From positions 56,815,920 to 56,879,919 of the forward strand of contig NC_087247.1 in assembly GCF_037042905.1 (NCBI RefSeq): DNA of 64,000 nucleotides, in the 5' to 3' direction. This stretch comes from Lytechinus pictus (lineage: Eukaryota > Echinodermata > Echinoidea > Temnopleuroida > Toxopneustidae). Made by a program: the position numbers and the translations under genes. This document shows positions 33,201-43,463 of this stretch, piece by piece. The stretch's first letter is position 1; each line of letters opens with the position of its first letter. The notes under the pieces are model-generated. The model searched no databases. It was not told the origin of the DNA and was given only the letters and a program-made list of their open reading frames with translations.

Positions 33201-34565
33201 ATGTTTCGATATCTACTTTCACGTTGCATCAAATTTGGAAGCAATCATTGCCATATGCTGTCCAAGAGTAATAACTTCACAAGACCAATAAAACCATTTC
33301 ATAAACGTGATGTATATCGACTACAAAGTTTTGTATATGTACATGGGGGAGTCATTAGAAGGAATGAGACCAACAGCTTTTTAAATGACAAGTCTTCTCA
33401 TGATCAAGATAGGTTGGATGATACCGAGGATGGGTATATAAAAGAAAAGACACGAAAGGAAATTTCAGAACTTCTAGCTATAGGATGGCAAGCTCCAGAG
33501 AAGATTTCTGATCCAGATATTGAACATTTCTTGACTCTCACCTCAAAAAAAGGTCGGAAGAAATTTTTGAGGTTTCTGTTCAAGAAGGAAATGTTGAAGA
33601 AGAAAGATAAGATGAAAAGGGAAGAGAAAGCAAGACAAAGAGCTTTAGTTAAAGAAACACAGGATTCTGATGAAGACAGTGATGTTTTTCCAAATCGCTT
33701 CTTTCTTCGCATACAAAATAACACAATCATGCAGTTTGAAAAGTGGAGACTTGCTGCTGGTATGAAATTTGGCCCTAAGATAGCATTTGATTTCAGCTAT
33801 GAGAACTTGATGAGAAAACAGGAGGTAATCAGTCTTGTTCAGCAGCTCATGCATGTAATGAATGCTAATAAACGCGCAAAGGATCCATTTGATATTCATT
33901 GGGTTGGCTTAACCTCAGAGACCCAGTCGTTACATGAACTGAATCGTTTACATGGAGTTGCAATGGAGCACATTATGGTGAACAATACTGAAAAGGATCT
34001 CTTGGAGGTCTTTCCAAAAAAGGACATCATATATCTTAGTGCAGATTCTCCAAATGTCATGAAGTCCTATGATAGTGACAAGGTGTATGTAATTGGAGCA
34101 TTGGTGGACAGAAATATTATATATACGGGACAATCCTTAGCTAGAGCAAAGAGATTTGGTTTAGATCATGCCCGACTTCCATTGGACAGGCATCTTCAAT
34201 GGACAACAGGAGCCAAGAACCTGACCCTCGATCAGATGATAAAGATCATGATTGAGATGAATACATCAGGTGATTGGGTCAAAGCATTGCAGCATGTTCC
34301 AGTGAGAAAGCATGCTGGCCTTCGTTCAGGTCCACATTGGGATCAAGACCAGGAGAGCAAGCATCAAGAGAAATTCAAAAGTAATGACAGCATTCAGAGG
34401 AATCCATCGCATTTTGTGGCTAGTCGAACAAAGCAATTTAAGGGTTCATCAAAAAAATCTGGTGTTGGAAAGAGACAAAGAAATCTTGAAGTGGATGATG
34501 ACACCGATAGTACACTCTTTAGTTCAAGCTCTGGTGCCAAGGGCTGGTTTAGTGGGGATCATTAA
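33201..34565 (+). CDS. TRMT10C: tRNA methyltransferase 10 homologue C, mitochondrial RNase P subunit 1
   Basis: 454 residues in a single coding exon, which begins after an acceptor at 33158-33159. An in-frame TGA at 33189 fixes the ATG at 33201. The family methylates N1 of purine 9 in mitochondrial tRNAs using SAM and, with HSD17B10 and PRORP, forms the protein-only RNase P that cuts tRNA 5' ends. Residues 1-45 are basic and Ser/Arg-rich, as expected of a mitochondrial targeting sequence. Residues 120-150 form a Lys/Arg/Glu-rich helix. Residues ~185-372 form the TRM10-type SPOUT fold: DFSYENLM (197-204), LSADSPNVM (279-287), YVIGALVDRNI (296-306), LPLDRHLQW (326-334) and LTLDQMIKIM (341-350). 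D303 aligns with the conserved aspartate of the family. WVKALQHVPVRKHAG (359-373) is typical of the C member rather than TRMT10A/B. The ~80-residue Ser/Lys/Asp-rich tail makes it longer than the ~400-residue human protein. Confidence 0.93.
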   Translation: MFRYLLSRCIKFGSNHCHMLSKSNNFTRPIKPFHKRDVYRLQSFVYVHGGVIRRNETNSFLNDKSSHDQDRLDDTEDGYIKEKTRKEISELLAIGWQAPEKISDPDIEHFLTLTSKKGRKKFLRFLFKKEMLKKKDKMKREEKARQRALVKETQDSDEDSDVFPNRFFLRIQNNTIMQFEKWRLAAGMKFGPKIAFDFSYENLMRKQEVISLVQQLMHVMNANKRAKDPFDIHWVGLTSETQSLHELNRLHGVAMEHIMVNNTEKDLLEVFPKKDIIYLSADSPNVMKSYDSDKVYVIGALVDRNIIYTGQSLARAKRFGLDHARLPLDRHLQWTTGAKNLTLDQMIKIMIEMNTSGDWVKALQHVPVRKHAGLRSGPHWDQDQESKHQEKFKSNDSIQRNPSHFVASRTKQFKGSSKKSGVGKRQRNLEVDDDTDSTLFSSSSGAKGWFSGDH

Positions 34566-34977
34566 TTTGTGCAGATGATAATTATGACATAAAAACTAAA
34601 CAATTAACATTTATTGCAGATTGTTTGATTGGCAACATAGGATAGTTTCTATTTTTGAAATCATTTGCTTGAAAATGCATGAAAAGCTGCAATTTTGACA
34701 GATATTAACAGGTTTTATAATATGTGGTCATGAAATGGTGAAATTAGAAAAAAATATCTGGGGTTAGTGATGGAAAAAAAATCTTCAAGTATTCAGAGGA
34801 TTATGTGTATTTGAATCTATCCAATTCCTGAGGATATATTTACCTTTACCTTTTGTTAATCTCAGATTGAACTAATTATTTTGGAAATTATACTCATATT
34901 TATAGTGAGAACTGACTAGCAATGGATCAAATCTTTACCTCAATCCCATAAGGTAAGGTAAGATAAAACAACTGGAC

Positions 34978-34983
34978 AATAAA
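34978..34983 (+). promoter_or_regulatory. Candidate polyadenylation signal of TRMT10C
   Basis: AATAAA lies 413 bases after the TRMT10C stop. It is the nearest canonical hexamer I found downstream; another lies near 35500. Confidence 0.45.
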
Positions 34984-35084
34984 TACTTCAAATGATCACC
35001 ATTGAAGATAAAAAAATGTTGATGAATCCCATTTTCCATGCCATTCCTACCTTGGTCTGATTCATCAACTGGTGGCACCAAGCG

Positions 35085-35265
35085 ATGTGTTGGCTCAGTT
35101 GGTACGATGTTCGTCTGTCAGACCAAAAGTCGTTAAAAGATAGGAGTTAGTGCTACCCTGTTTAGTGTTAACGATTAGAGGGATAGAGCTACGTTGATCT
35201 GGCGCTGCACAGTGGCTGTTGGGCCCACGATCAATTGGGCAAAAAGTATTTCTATTTCAGGTTTC
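35085..35265 (+). mobile_element. tRNA-derived SINE, diverged
   Basis: TGTTGGCTCAGTTGGTACGA resembles a tRNA 5' half with A box, followed by TTCGTCTGTCAGACC like an anticodon arm. The B box has decayed. The downstream tail, CTGGCGCTGCACAGTGGCTG then GGGCCCACGATCAATTGGGC, matches my memory of a sea-urchin SINE tail. It is not a functional tRNA gene, since the 3' half cannot be folded. Confidence 0.6.
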
Positions 35266-35995
35266 ATTTTGTACAATGAAATATGGATTTTCATTTTCAT
35301 TTGTTATTTCTATTTATGTGCAATTTAAGTGCTCAGTATTTGTACCCACCTAATTTTAATCCCAACTGTCTGCTTCACTAAAGTGCTATTAGTCTGATCA
35401 CTTTTATCACTTTTTATGAGTGCACGTAATCCCACAAATCAACAGAGTATTCAAATCAGTGTTAGTTATAATTCCCCTGAAATTGATTTTTTTTATTGCA
35501 TAATAAACTAAATTTCACAACTGTTTGTCATTGCAGAGTGAGCATTGCACCAATTTGTGTAGGTTTCGGTTGAGTTTACAACCGGGTATGACCCTATTCA
35601 GATTCCCATGGGTGAGCATTTACTGTTCACATAGTCGACACATGGCCAGTAGGGTCATACATTGAGCCATAGTCTGATTAGTGGTGCATGGTGATGGTTT
35701 TGGCCCAGTGGAAATGGGATGTAGTTGCTGTTTATGACAGTTTGAAATGATTCAGATCTCTTTATGGCCTTAACAATGATTCTAAAAGTGCCTAAGTTAA
35801 TCAGTTTGTCCCATCTGCTTTTGAAGTTGAGCAAAGTGAGTAGAGACATAGTCACATCAAGTAGTCAAGTTGACTCAAGTTGCATGAAAAGCTATATAAT
35901 GGATGCTCCTCAGAAAATACTTCACAACAATTCAAACAACTTGTGATAACTCAATAGTAGCAAATAATTCTGTATTTTATTCTAGCGTCAAATTG
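35266..35995. other. Unassigned stretch downstream of TRMT10C
   Basis: Short frames only; no recognisable element. CATTGCAGAGTGAGCATTGC near 35530 is unremarkable. Confidence 0.45.
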
Positions 35996-36606
35996 TTAAA
36001 GGGATGGTCCAGGCTGGAGATATTTATATCTCAATAAATAGAGTAAAATTCACAGAGCAAAATGCTGAAAATTTGATCAAAATCGGGTAACAAATAACGA
36101 AGTTATTGAATTTTAAAGATGGGCATTATTCTGGTGAAACAGTTCTAGGCATGTCTTTATGAATATTCATTACGTGGGCTGATGATGTCATATGCCCACT
36201 TGTTCTTTTGAATTTTAATATATGAAATCAGGTTTATTCAAAAAATTTCTACCAAGAACTAAAACAATGGGATTGACAACTGATTAAGTGCATTGATTAT
36301 TTATTGCTGCAACTTATTTTATCATAATGGAGACACATCATTTACACATGTATGAAAAAATTAAACATTTATGATTTCATGTAATAACATAAGAAAAAAG
36401 AGATTGGGGATGTGACATCATCAGCCCACCTAATGAATATTCATAACCATGTGCATATAACTGTTTTCACAAAATACTGATAAACTTTAAAATTCAATAA
36501 CTACATTATTTGTTATCCGATTTTGATGAAATTTCAGCATTTTGCTCTGTGAAGTTTGCTCTATTTATTTAGATATAAATATTTTCAGCCCAGACCATCC
36601 CTTTAA
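35996..36606. mobile_element. TTAA-type MITE, family B (complete copy)
   Basis: Starts TTAAAGGGATGGTCCAGGCT and ends AGACCATCCCTTTAA, with TTAA at each extremity. Long inverted halves: ATATTTATATCTCAATAAAT on the left has its inverse on the right. GCTGAAAATTTGATCAAAAT is very close to a block in family A, so the families are related. Confidence 0.9.
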
Positions 36607-36753
36607 TGGCAAATGCTTTCCAATACTACATTACAATGTATTACTTTCAGTGTGTTCCTAATGACATTTATTTAATTGTCATTTCTACTTTTCTTTTCTA
36701 CGATTTCAGTGACTCACAACTTTGAAAAGTGTGTGAGGACTTTTATCTTCCCC

Positions 36754-36917
36754 GGGGGCCATTTCATAAAGCTGTTCGTAAATTAGGAGCGACTTGAAGA
36801 ACGACTGGTGATGCCTTCTTACGCGCTAAACCATCGCCAATTTATTATACAAGAAAGGATCACCAGTAGTTCTTAAAGTCGCTCTTAACTTACGAACAGC
36901 TTTATGAAATGGCGCCC
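36754..36917. mobile_element. 164-bp foldback MITE, CATTTCATAAAGCTGTTCG type (copy 2)
   Basis: The left arm GGGCCATTTCATAAAGCTGT is exactly inverted at the right, ACAGCTTTATGAAATGG. The next blocks GAGCGACTT.AAGAAC and ACTGGTGAT also pair. It is non-coding. Confidence 0.85.
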
Positions 36918-37044
36918 AGATTAGATAAAAAGGAGGATTAATTTAAGTGTCATTAGTCTTTCTTCTGCACGTGTACATAATTTTTGAGTAGTTTCAAAAC
37001 TCATGGGTAAAGGACAAGCGATCACTTTTTACATCAAATTTATG

Positions 37045-37440
37045 TTTTAAACTGGGTCATTCCATGCCAATTCACCCAATGAATTTGCAATTTTGCACCC
37101 GGCCCTCTCAGAATTCGTTGTAATTTGGTGCACATAAAATTCCCCATGGCCCAAGCACAAAACCAAAAAAAATAGTCCAATCGGTCCGTCGGTTCTCGCG
37201 CTACGGCCCGCCCTTTTCTCCTTGTTTTGACAAAAATGGGCGTGACCTACAACTTTCAATGGCCATTACGTCGTAAAGTGTTGACCAATTTTCACGAAAC
37301 TGGTACCAATCAAAAGGAAATTCAGAGAGGAATCCAAAACATGCATCAAATAATGTATTGGAGCGATTTATAAGGTCATGACCTTTGACCTTTACTTTGA
37401 CCTTGAGTTTGACCCCGGACAAATAATTTTTTTACTTGAT
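37045..37440 (-). repeat. Dispersed repeat with GACCTTTGACC motifs
   Basis: Starts near GGGTCATTCCATGCCAATTC, which I recognise as a high-copy marine-invertebrate repeat. GTCATGACCTTTGACCTTTA then CTTTGACCTTGAGTTTGACC (about 37373-37414) is the inverse of the AAGGTCAAAGGTCA word in the tandem arrays. It is non-coding. Confidence 0.5.
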
Positions 37441-37703
37441 TTTCGTGTATGTTAATTATTAGTATGATATTGACAAAATATGTTAAAACCAGTGATGATA
37501 TTTATTTCTTCACCTTTTAAAACTCTTCCAAAGATACCAATTGTCTGATCTGAAATTTCACTTCTGATATTCATGTTAAGTGTTTACCAGTCCCATGATA
37601 CATGATTTCTTCAAATCTTAAGTTACAGTATGCAAACACATGAAAAGAAATTAAGCTTATCAGTTGATAAATGAAACATTAAACATTTATACTTATGAAT
37701 ACC

Positions 37704-38234
37704 CCGGGGGGGGCACTCGACCAAAAAAGTGGTAGGGGTGTGCCGCGGGCGAGACAAAAAACGGGGGCCTTGGAGCGGGCTTATTGTAAAAAGGAGGGTC
37801 CTCGGAACGGAATTCGGAACTACAATTTTGTGAAAACGGGGGTCCTTGGAACGGATCGCCAGCGTGCGAGTACGTGCGTATGTACCCCTATGGAACGGGC
37901 ATGCGTGCATGATGCATCCAGCGCGGCCTTCGCCGGGTGCGCTAGCGCAGAGACGATGGTCGGACAGCGCTCGGCGGCCGCTTTTCACCAAAATTGCAGC
38001 GGATCAATGCGACCGGAACGGCGTAACGAAAAATATGCGAAGCTTTGGAGCGGATCTCTTTCTTTTTTTTTTCTCGATAAGAACAAATTGCTATGCCTTG
38101 GAGCGGCCTTCTTTGTTTTTTGTGTCAATAAGACAAAAATGCTATGCCTCGGAACGGAAATTTGAGTGTGAAAATGGGGGTCCCCTCCGCGGCACATACC
38201 CACTATGCATTATATACTGAGTGCCCCCCCCGGG
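37704..38234 (+). mobile_element. G-run MITE, family D (copy 4, cleanest)
   Basis: Perfect 9-bp flanks ATGAATACC (37695-37703 and 38235-38243). Left end CCGGGGGGGGCACTCGACCA; right end TATACTGAGTGCCCCCCCC then GGG. About eight GGAACGG or GGAGCGG blocks recur inside. The exact terminus is uncertain by 1-2 bases because flank and end are both C/G. Confidence 0.9.
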
Positions 38235-38322
38235 ATGAATACCATCCCTTCAGAGCCTCAAGATTAGATTTTTGGTTGGTCGATTCTCATATTTCCTATA
38301 AGACTATCATGTAATATCAGAC

Positions 38323-38485
38323 CAGGGGCCCATTTCACAAAGGACTTACACCTGTTGTAACTTTGCCATAAAGGCAACTTTCATGGCAACAGGGCTCAGC
38401 AGCCAATCAATATCAAGGTTATCATGGTAGTTGCCATAATGGCAAAGTTACAACAGTTGCAAGCTCTTTAAGGAACGTGCCCCTG
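38323..38485. mobile_element. 163-bp foldback MITE with TTACAAC ends
   Basis: CAGGGGCCCATTTCACAAAG and GTTGTAACTTTGCCATAA on the left pair with TTATGGCAAAGTTACAAC and GTGCCCCTG on the right. It is non-coding and similar in style to the 36754 element, but has a different core. Confidence 0.8.
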
Positions 38486-38526
38486 CAATTTGGGCTGATC
38501 ACAATGCGATTTCGCTTAAAGTTAGA

Positions 38527-39123
38527 TTAAAGGTCAAGTCCACCTCAGAAAAATGTTGATTTGAATCAATAGAGAAAAATCAGACAAGCATAATGCTGAA
38601 AATTTCATCAAAATCGGATGTAAAACAAGAAAGTTATGACATTTAATATTTTCGCTTATTTTTCACAACATACTATTATATGCACAATTTAGTCACATGC
38701 AAATTGATGATGTCCCTCACTATTTCTTTTTGTTTTTTTTTGTTTGAATTATACAATATTTCAATTTTTACAGATTTGACGATAAAGACCAACTTGACTG
38801 TGAAACATAAAATGTTTAACAATGGTAATTCCACACGTTCACGGCGAAATAAAAGTGTGCTTCACAGGACAATGAGGAGAAAATTAGAATATTTCATATA
38901 ATAAAATACAAAAGAAATAGTGAGTGAGTGATGTCATCAGTTACCTCATTTGCATACCGACCAGGATGTGAATAAAACTATTTTGTGAAATTAAGCGAAA
39001 CTTAAAAATGTCATAACTTTCTTATTTTACATCCGATTTTGATGAAATTTTCAGTGTTGTACTTGATGGATTTATCTCTTTTTATTCAAATCCACTTTTT
39101 GTTGGGGTGGACTTGTCCTTTAA
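38527..39123. mobile_element. TTAA-type MITE, family A (copy 3)
   Basis: Starts TTAAAGGTCAAGTCCACCTC and ends GGGTGGACTTGTCCTTTAA; TTAA is at both extremities. It is intact, with inverted halves. The L1/Tx1-like remnant begins immediately after it. Confidence 0.9.
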
Positions 39124-41370
39124 GCAATAGGCCTAATAAAATAGGACCTGGATATTGGAAAATATATCTATTCTAAAAGATGAAGACTATCGGAACAAAA
39201 TAATTGAATTAACTCAAGATATATCTAAGATGCAATTATTGCCTATAGATAAATGGGGAGTTACTAAAAATTAAAGTTCGTGAGTTTTCACAGAAATATT
39301 GTTTTAAAAAATCACTGGTTATGAGAGGTGATAAATGTAAACTAGAAGCATTATTTTTGTTCACTTCAAAAGAAATGTGACAGTAATTTAGAGAACAAAC
39401 AGTTACAAAATGAATTAATTGATGTAAAAGAAAAATTAGAAAAATATACAAGACAGAGACAAAGGTGCAAGAATAAGAGCCACTGTAAAATGGATGGAGG
39501 AAGGAGAAAAGAGCACGAAATATTTTTAGAAAAAAATGAAATAAAAAGAGAAATCAAAACAGTTTAAATCTGAAAATGGAAAACATATTTTTCATGAAAA
39601 TAAAGAAATTATCAATGAAGTGCTATCATATTACACAAAGTTGTATGAAAAAGAAGAAATAAAATTAAATGAAAATAAGGTTTTGAAACAAACGGTATAC
39701 AATTAGATAACAAAAATAAGAACAAGTGTGAAGGACTTTTGACAGAGGAAAAATGTAAACGTTCGGTTTATTTTCGAAAAGTAAAACCCCGGCTCCGACA
39801 AACCTGTGAAGTATCTATAGGTCATCATATTGCTATGGATAATGAACTATAGCTCTGAAAACTGATTGGGTGCATAAGTTATCAAGATTACAAAATATTC
39901 TTCACAGTTGGAAAAGAAGAAATTTGACTATATTTGGTGAGGTTACCGTATACTTAAGTCATTAGCATTATGCCAAGTTATTCATTTGATTATTGCAGAT
40001 TCTATACCAGATAATTTTTGAATAAATTGAATAAGATTATTTGTAATTTCATTTGGGGATACAATACTGGAAAAGTAAAGAGTGCAGTGTTAACAGATAG
40101 ATATGTATATGGAGGGATTAATAATTATGACTGATATAAACAATCAAATGTTAAGTTTTAGATTAAAATGGATACGTATTTTTTTTATCTTGTCAATAAC
40201 ACTTTCTCCCCTTGGAGAAAAATTTGACATTTTTGGTTAATCAGTTAAGTGGTTTAAAGTTTTTAATGAATTGTAATCATGATAAAGATATTACAAGGAT
40301 TGTTGAAAACAAAATGATACCAAAATATTATTGAGAAGTTTTATATGCATGGATGTTAATAAGGTCACGTGTAAAACGACCTGACAGAAATGATGATGAT
40401 AAAGCAGGAGAAATTCTATGGTTCAATAAGAATATGATTTTTGATAGAAATATGCTATTTCACCAAGATTGGTTCAAAGTCGGTATTTTGTTCCCGAGTG
40501 ATATTTTTTTTAAATGGAATTAATAGAAATTATTTCAAATATGTTAACCACTAGGAAAAGTAAAGTGAATGTTGTTTTTTATTATAGTAAATTACAAAAA
40601 GCAATACCACATGCATGGTTACAAAACGTAAATATTTGTAGCAAAAGTCTTACATTACCATTTATAATTGTAAAAAAAATATGTATATGATTTAAGCAGT
40701 AAACAATATTATAAAATAATTTTGTTGTCAATTTTGGGTTAACAACTTAAGTGTTGATATTATTTGGTCACATGTTTTCAGACTTTTTTTTATAGAGATT
40801 GACCGACTTCGAGAATTTAGTTTCAAATTAATCTATAATTTACTAGGCCACCAGGAAAAACCTTTACAAGTGGAAAATAATTAATAGTAATTTATGTTTA
40901 AACTGTAATATTGAAGAAGACATTAATCATGCATTTTTTTTTTTTTACTGCGAGTTGAACAATTCACTTTTTATTTTCGTTTAATATTTGATTAAAAAAG
41001 TCTTCCATACTGATATTGAAATCAATATGAGCTACTTATTAACATTGGAAAATACTGATATAGATTTGATATTATTCATTGCATTATGGAGTATTTAAAA
41101 ATTGATTTTGGAGAGAAATTCACTCGGTTTTGATAAAAAGAAATTTCAGTCTTGTTTTCTTATTTAAAAGAGAGATTGAAAAAAAGAATAAAATTAAATA
41201 ACATAAGAGAAAGAGAAGATAAAAATTTACCGAACTGTTTGTTATATTATATTTAATTGTATAATTTTCATTGTCAAAAGTTCATGATTGAAATTAATTA
41301 TTTGTATCATTTGTCTGTGTAAAGCTATGAATTTTGCAAATAAAATCCTCTATTAGGAGGGAAAAATATA
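39124..41370 (+). pseudogene. Decayed L1/Tx1-like non-LTR retrotransposon (RT region to 3' end)
   Basis: Across three frames with many stops the plus strand still reads GPGYWK, then KVREFSQKY, then VKWM-EEGEKSTKYF-like text (about 39485-39530), then FHENKEIINEVLSYYTKLYE. Later come an SIPDNFE...NFIWGYN...YVYGGIN-like segment (about 40000-40130) and NLYKWKIINSNLCLNCNIEE (about 40857-40920) before INHAFFF. That order matches the end of the endonuclease linker, the RT and the C-terminal zinc-knuckle region of L1/Tx1-clade elements. It is very AT-rich. The 5' half is missing. The 3' end has AATAAAATCC near 41340. Confidence 0.8.
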
Positions 41371-41416
41371 AATGTTTTCTTTTGTGAATAATTATTCAAT
41401 ATCTAATAATATTGAA

Positions 41417-41478
41417 GTCACCACTGCTGCTATCGAATCGCGTAATGCAGGAGAGACTGCCAGAGGCGTTCCACTTAC
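41417..41478 (+). repeat. Right-end fragment of family K
   Basis: CACTGCTGCTAT followed by CGCGTAATGCAG, GAGACTGCCAGAGGCGTTCC and ACTT matches 21461-21518. Only the last ~60 bases of the element are present, directly after the retrotransposon tail. Confidence 0.75.
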
Positions 41479-41513
41479 TTACCTCTTTCCTTCCCTCTCT
41501 TGCTTCACATATA

Positions 41514-42334
41514 CAGTGCGTCCCAGAAAAAACGAAACCGATATTAAGCGATGATTTATCATAACTTAATCACAAATACAATAGACAAATCACCTACCAA
41601 TGTAAAGCTTAGAATCTCCCCTTTCATCTGATATTACTTAGATTATTTCTCATTCACGCATGAGTGAGCAAAAACAATTTGAAGAGGGGATACCAAAAAG
41701 TCTTTTGGCGGGCTGTATCTGGGTTTAAAAAAGAAAACCACATTTTAAGAAAGTCAAATAACTGCTCTTTAATTTAATACCTCAATTACAGAAAATGGTC
41801 AAGAAATAACAAAGTTCTGGTTATTTGAAATAAGGCTTGAATTTCAATAATTTCATAAAATTAAGAGGTTCTACCGGCTAGCGTTCAAACTCACTTGACA
41901 CTCCGTTTTGTTGACGATCAGCCATGCATTAAGTCTTTTGTTAACCATGCAATAGCTTATGTGGGAAACCGGTGAAAACACGTTTATTTAATGAAATTAT
42001 GGAAATACAAGCATTGTTTCAAGGGAACATAACTTTTTTACTCCTTGACCATTTTTTGTGATTAAGGTATCAAATAAAAGAGCAGATATTGAACTTTTTA
42101 GGCATGTAATTTTCTTTTTTTAATTCAGATACCCCCCGCCAAACGAGTTTTTGGTATCCTTTCTTCAAATTGTTTTTGCTCACTCATGCATGAATGGGGA
42201 ATAATCTAAGTAATATCAGATGAAAGAGGAGATTCTAAGCTTTACATTGGTAGGTCATTTGTCTATTGTATTTGTGATTAAGTTATGATAAATCATCGCT
42301 TAATATCGGTTTCGTTTTTTTCTGGGACGCACTG
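41514..42334. mobile_element. 821-bp mariner-like element with long (~350-bp) inverted arms
   Basis: The ends CAGTGCGTCCCAGAAAAAAC and its inverse lie between TATA and TATA, consistent with TA duplication. Homology of the two halves extends inward through TTAAGCGATGATTTATCATA and AGCTTAGAATCTCC to about 350 bp. The short unpaired centre is about 41860-41990. There is no transposase. The CAGTGCGTCCCA start is typical of Tc1/mariner-derived elements. Confidence 0.85.
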
Positions 42335-42448
42335 TATATTATCATCCTTTCCCCTTTGTCTTCACCTCTCTGTCCTTGTCTCCTTGTTTCTTCCTCTTCT
42401 TTTCTCGTATCCTTTTACTCAATTTCTTTTATTCCTCTAAAGTTTCAT

Positions 42449-42755
42449 TTAAAGGGATGGTCCAGGCTGGATATATTTATATCTCAATAAATAGAGTAAA
42501 ATTCATTGAGCAAAATGCTAAAAATTTGATCAAATCGGATAACAAATAACGAAGTTATTGAATTTTAAAAATTTGCATTATTCCAGTGAAACAGTTTCAG
42601 GCATGTCTTCATGAATATTTATTAGGTTTATTCAAAAATTTTCAACCAAGAATTAAAACAATTGAATTGACAACTGATTAAGTGCATTAGTTATTTATTG
42701 CCGCAACTTATACCATCATAATGGAGACACATAATTTACACATGTATGTATATAA
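42449..42755 (+). mobile_element. TTAA-type MITE, family B, 3'-truncated
   Basis: Starts TTAAAGGGATGGTCCAGGCT and follows the family through ATAACGAAGTTATTGAATTT, CAGGCATGTCTTCATGAATA and CACATGTATG. It then passes into GCTCGCGC-family sequence. Confidence 0.8.
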
Positions 42756-42769
42756 AGTTCTCAAAATAT

Positions 42770-43462
42770 CCCTTTTCATATTTTGTCTTATTTTCAAAAT
42801 GTAGACATTTTAGCTAGCGCTGTGTGCTCGTATTGTGATTGGTGAGTTATTTATACCTCAAAATATATTAATTCTACCACAAACTACTTAAAATTCCTTT
42901 TATGACAGTTTATCAAAAATTTCGATTTTCGCTCGCATATAATTGTTAAACATATATTAACTCATGCATCCTATTCATAATTACAGAAGTGCTCAAAATG
43001 TTCAGTTAACAGGCCTCAATATGAACAAATTTTACGTTCTCATTATGCTTATTAGATTAATGAATAAGATAACATTTTCATGAATTTCTAATAACCAAAT
43101 GGTCCCTTTTCGGAATGGAATATCGACAAGTTTCTTCTCGCGCTTAGGAATAGGAAGATAGTCGTCATTTTCATATGATGATACGATGACTGTCCTTAGA
43201 ATGTCCCGGTCCTATATAGGTCAAAATTATTATAAAAATATCGGCTCGCGCATTGGGTGCGATCCACATCCACTGAGCAATTTTCCAACACAGTCATTGG
43301 AATAGTGCTTAGAATAATATAGAACGGAATATTAAATATTTTCTGCTCGCGCTCGCACAGATTTTCATGATTAAAATCAAATGGATTCAGAATGCCCAGA
43401 TTCTGTCCCCGGATTCTGTCTAAATATAAAACACGCGAAAGCATGTTTATTGAGATACGCAG
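42770..43462 (+). repeat. Fragment of the GCTCGCGC monomer family (family G)
   Basis: Degenerate monomers with AGCTAGCGCTGTGTGCTCG, TCTCGCGCTTAGG, CGGCTCGCGCATTGGG and CTGCTCGCGCTCGCACAG blocks, at intervals of about 85-180 bp. The family's ends are absent. Confidence 0.65.
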
Positions 43463-43463
43463 C

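Noticed and set aside
35085-35157. Possible tRNA gene (A-box-like GGCTCAGTTGG)
   Set aside because: No B box and no acceptor or T-arm pairing can be formed; the downstream tail fits a SINE.
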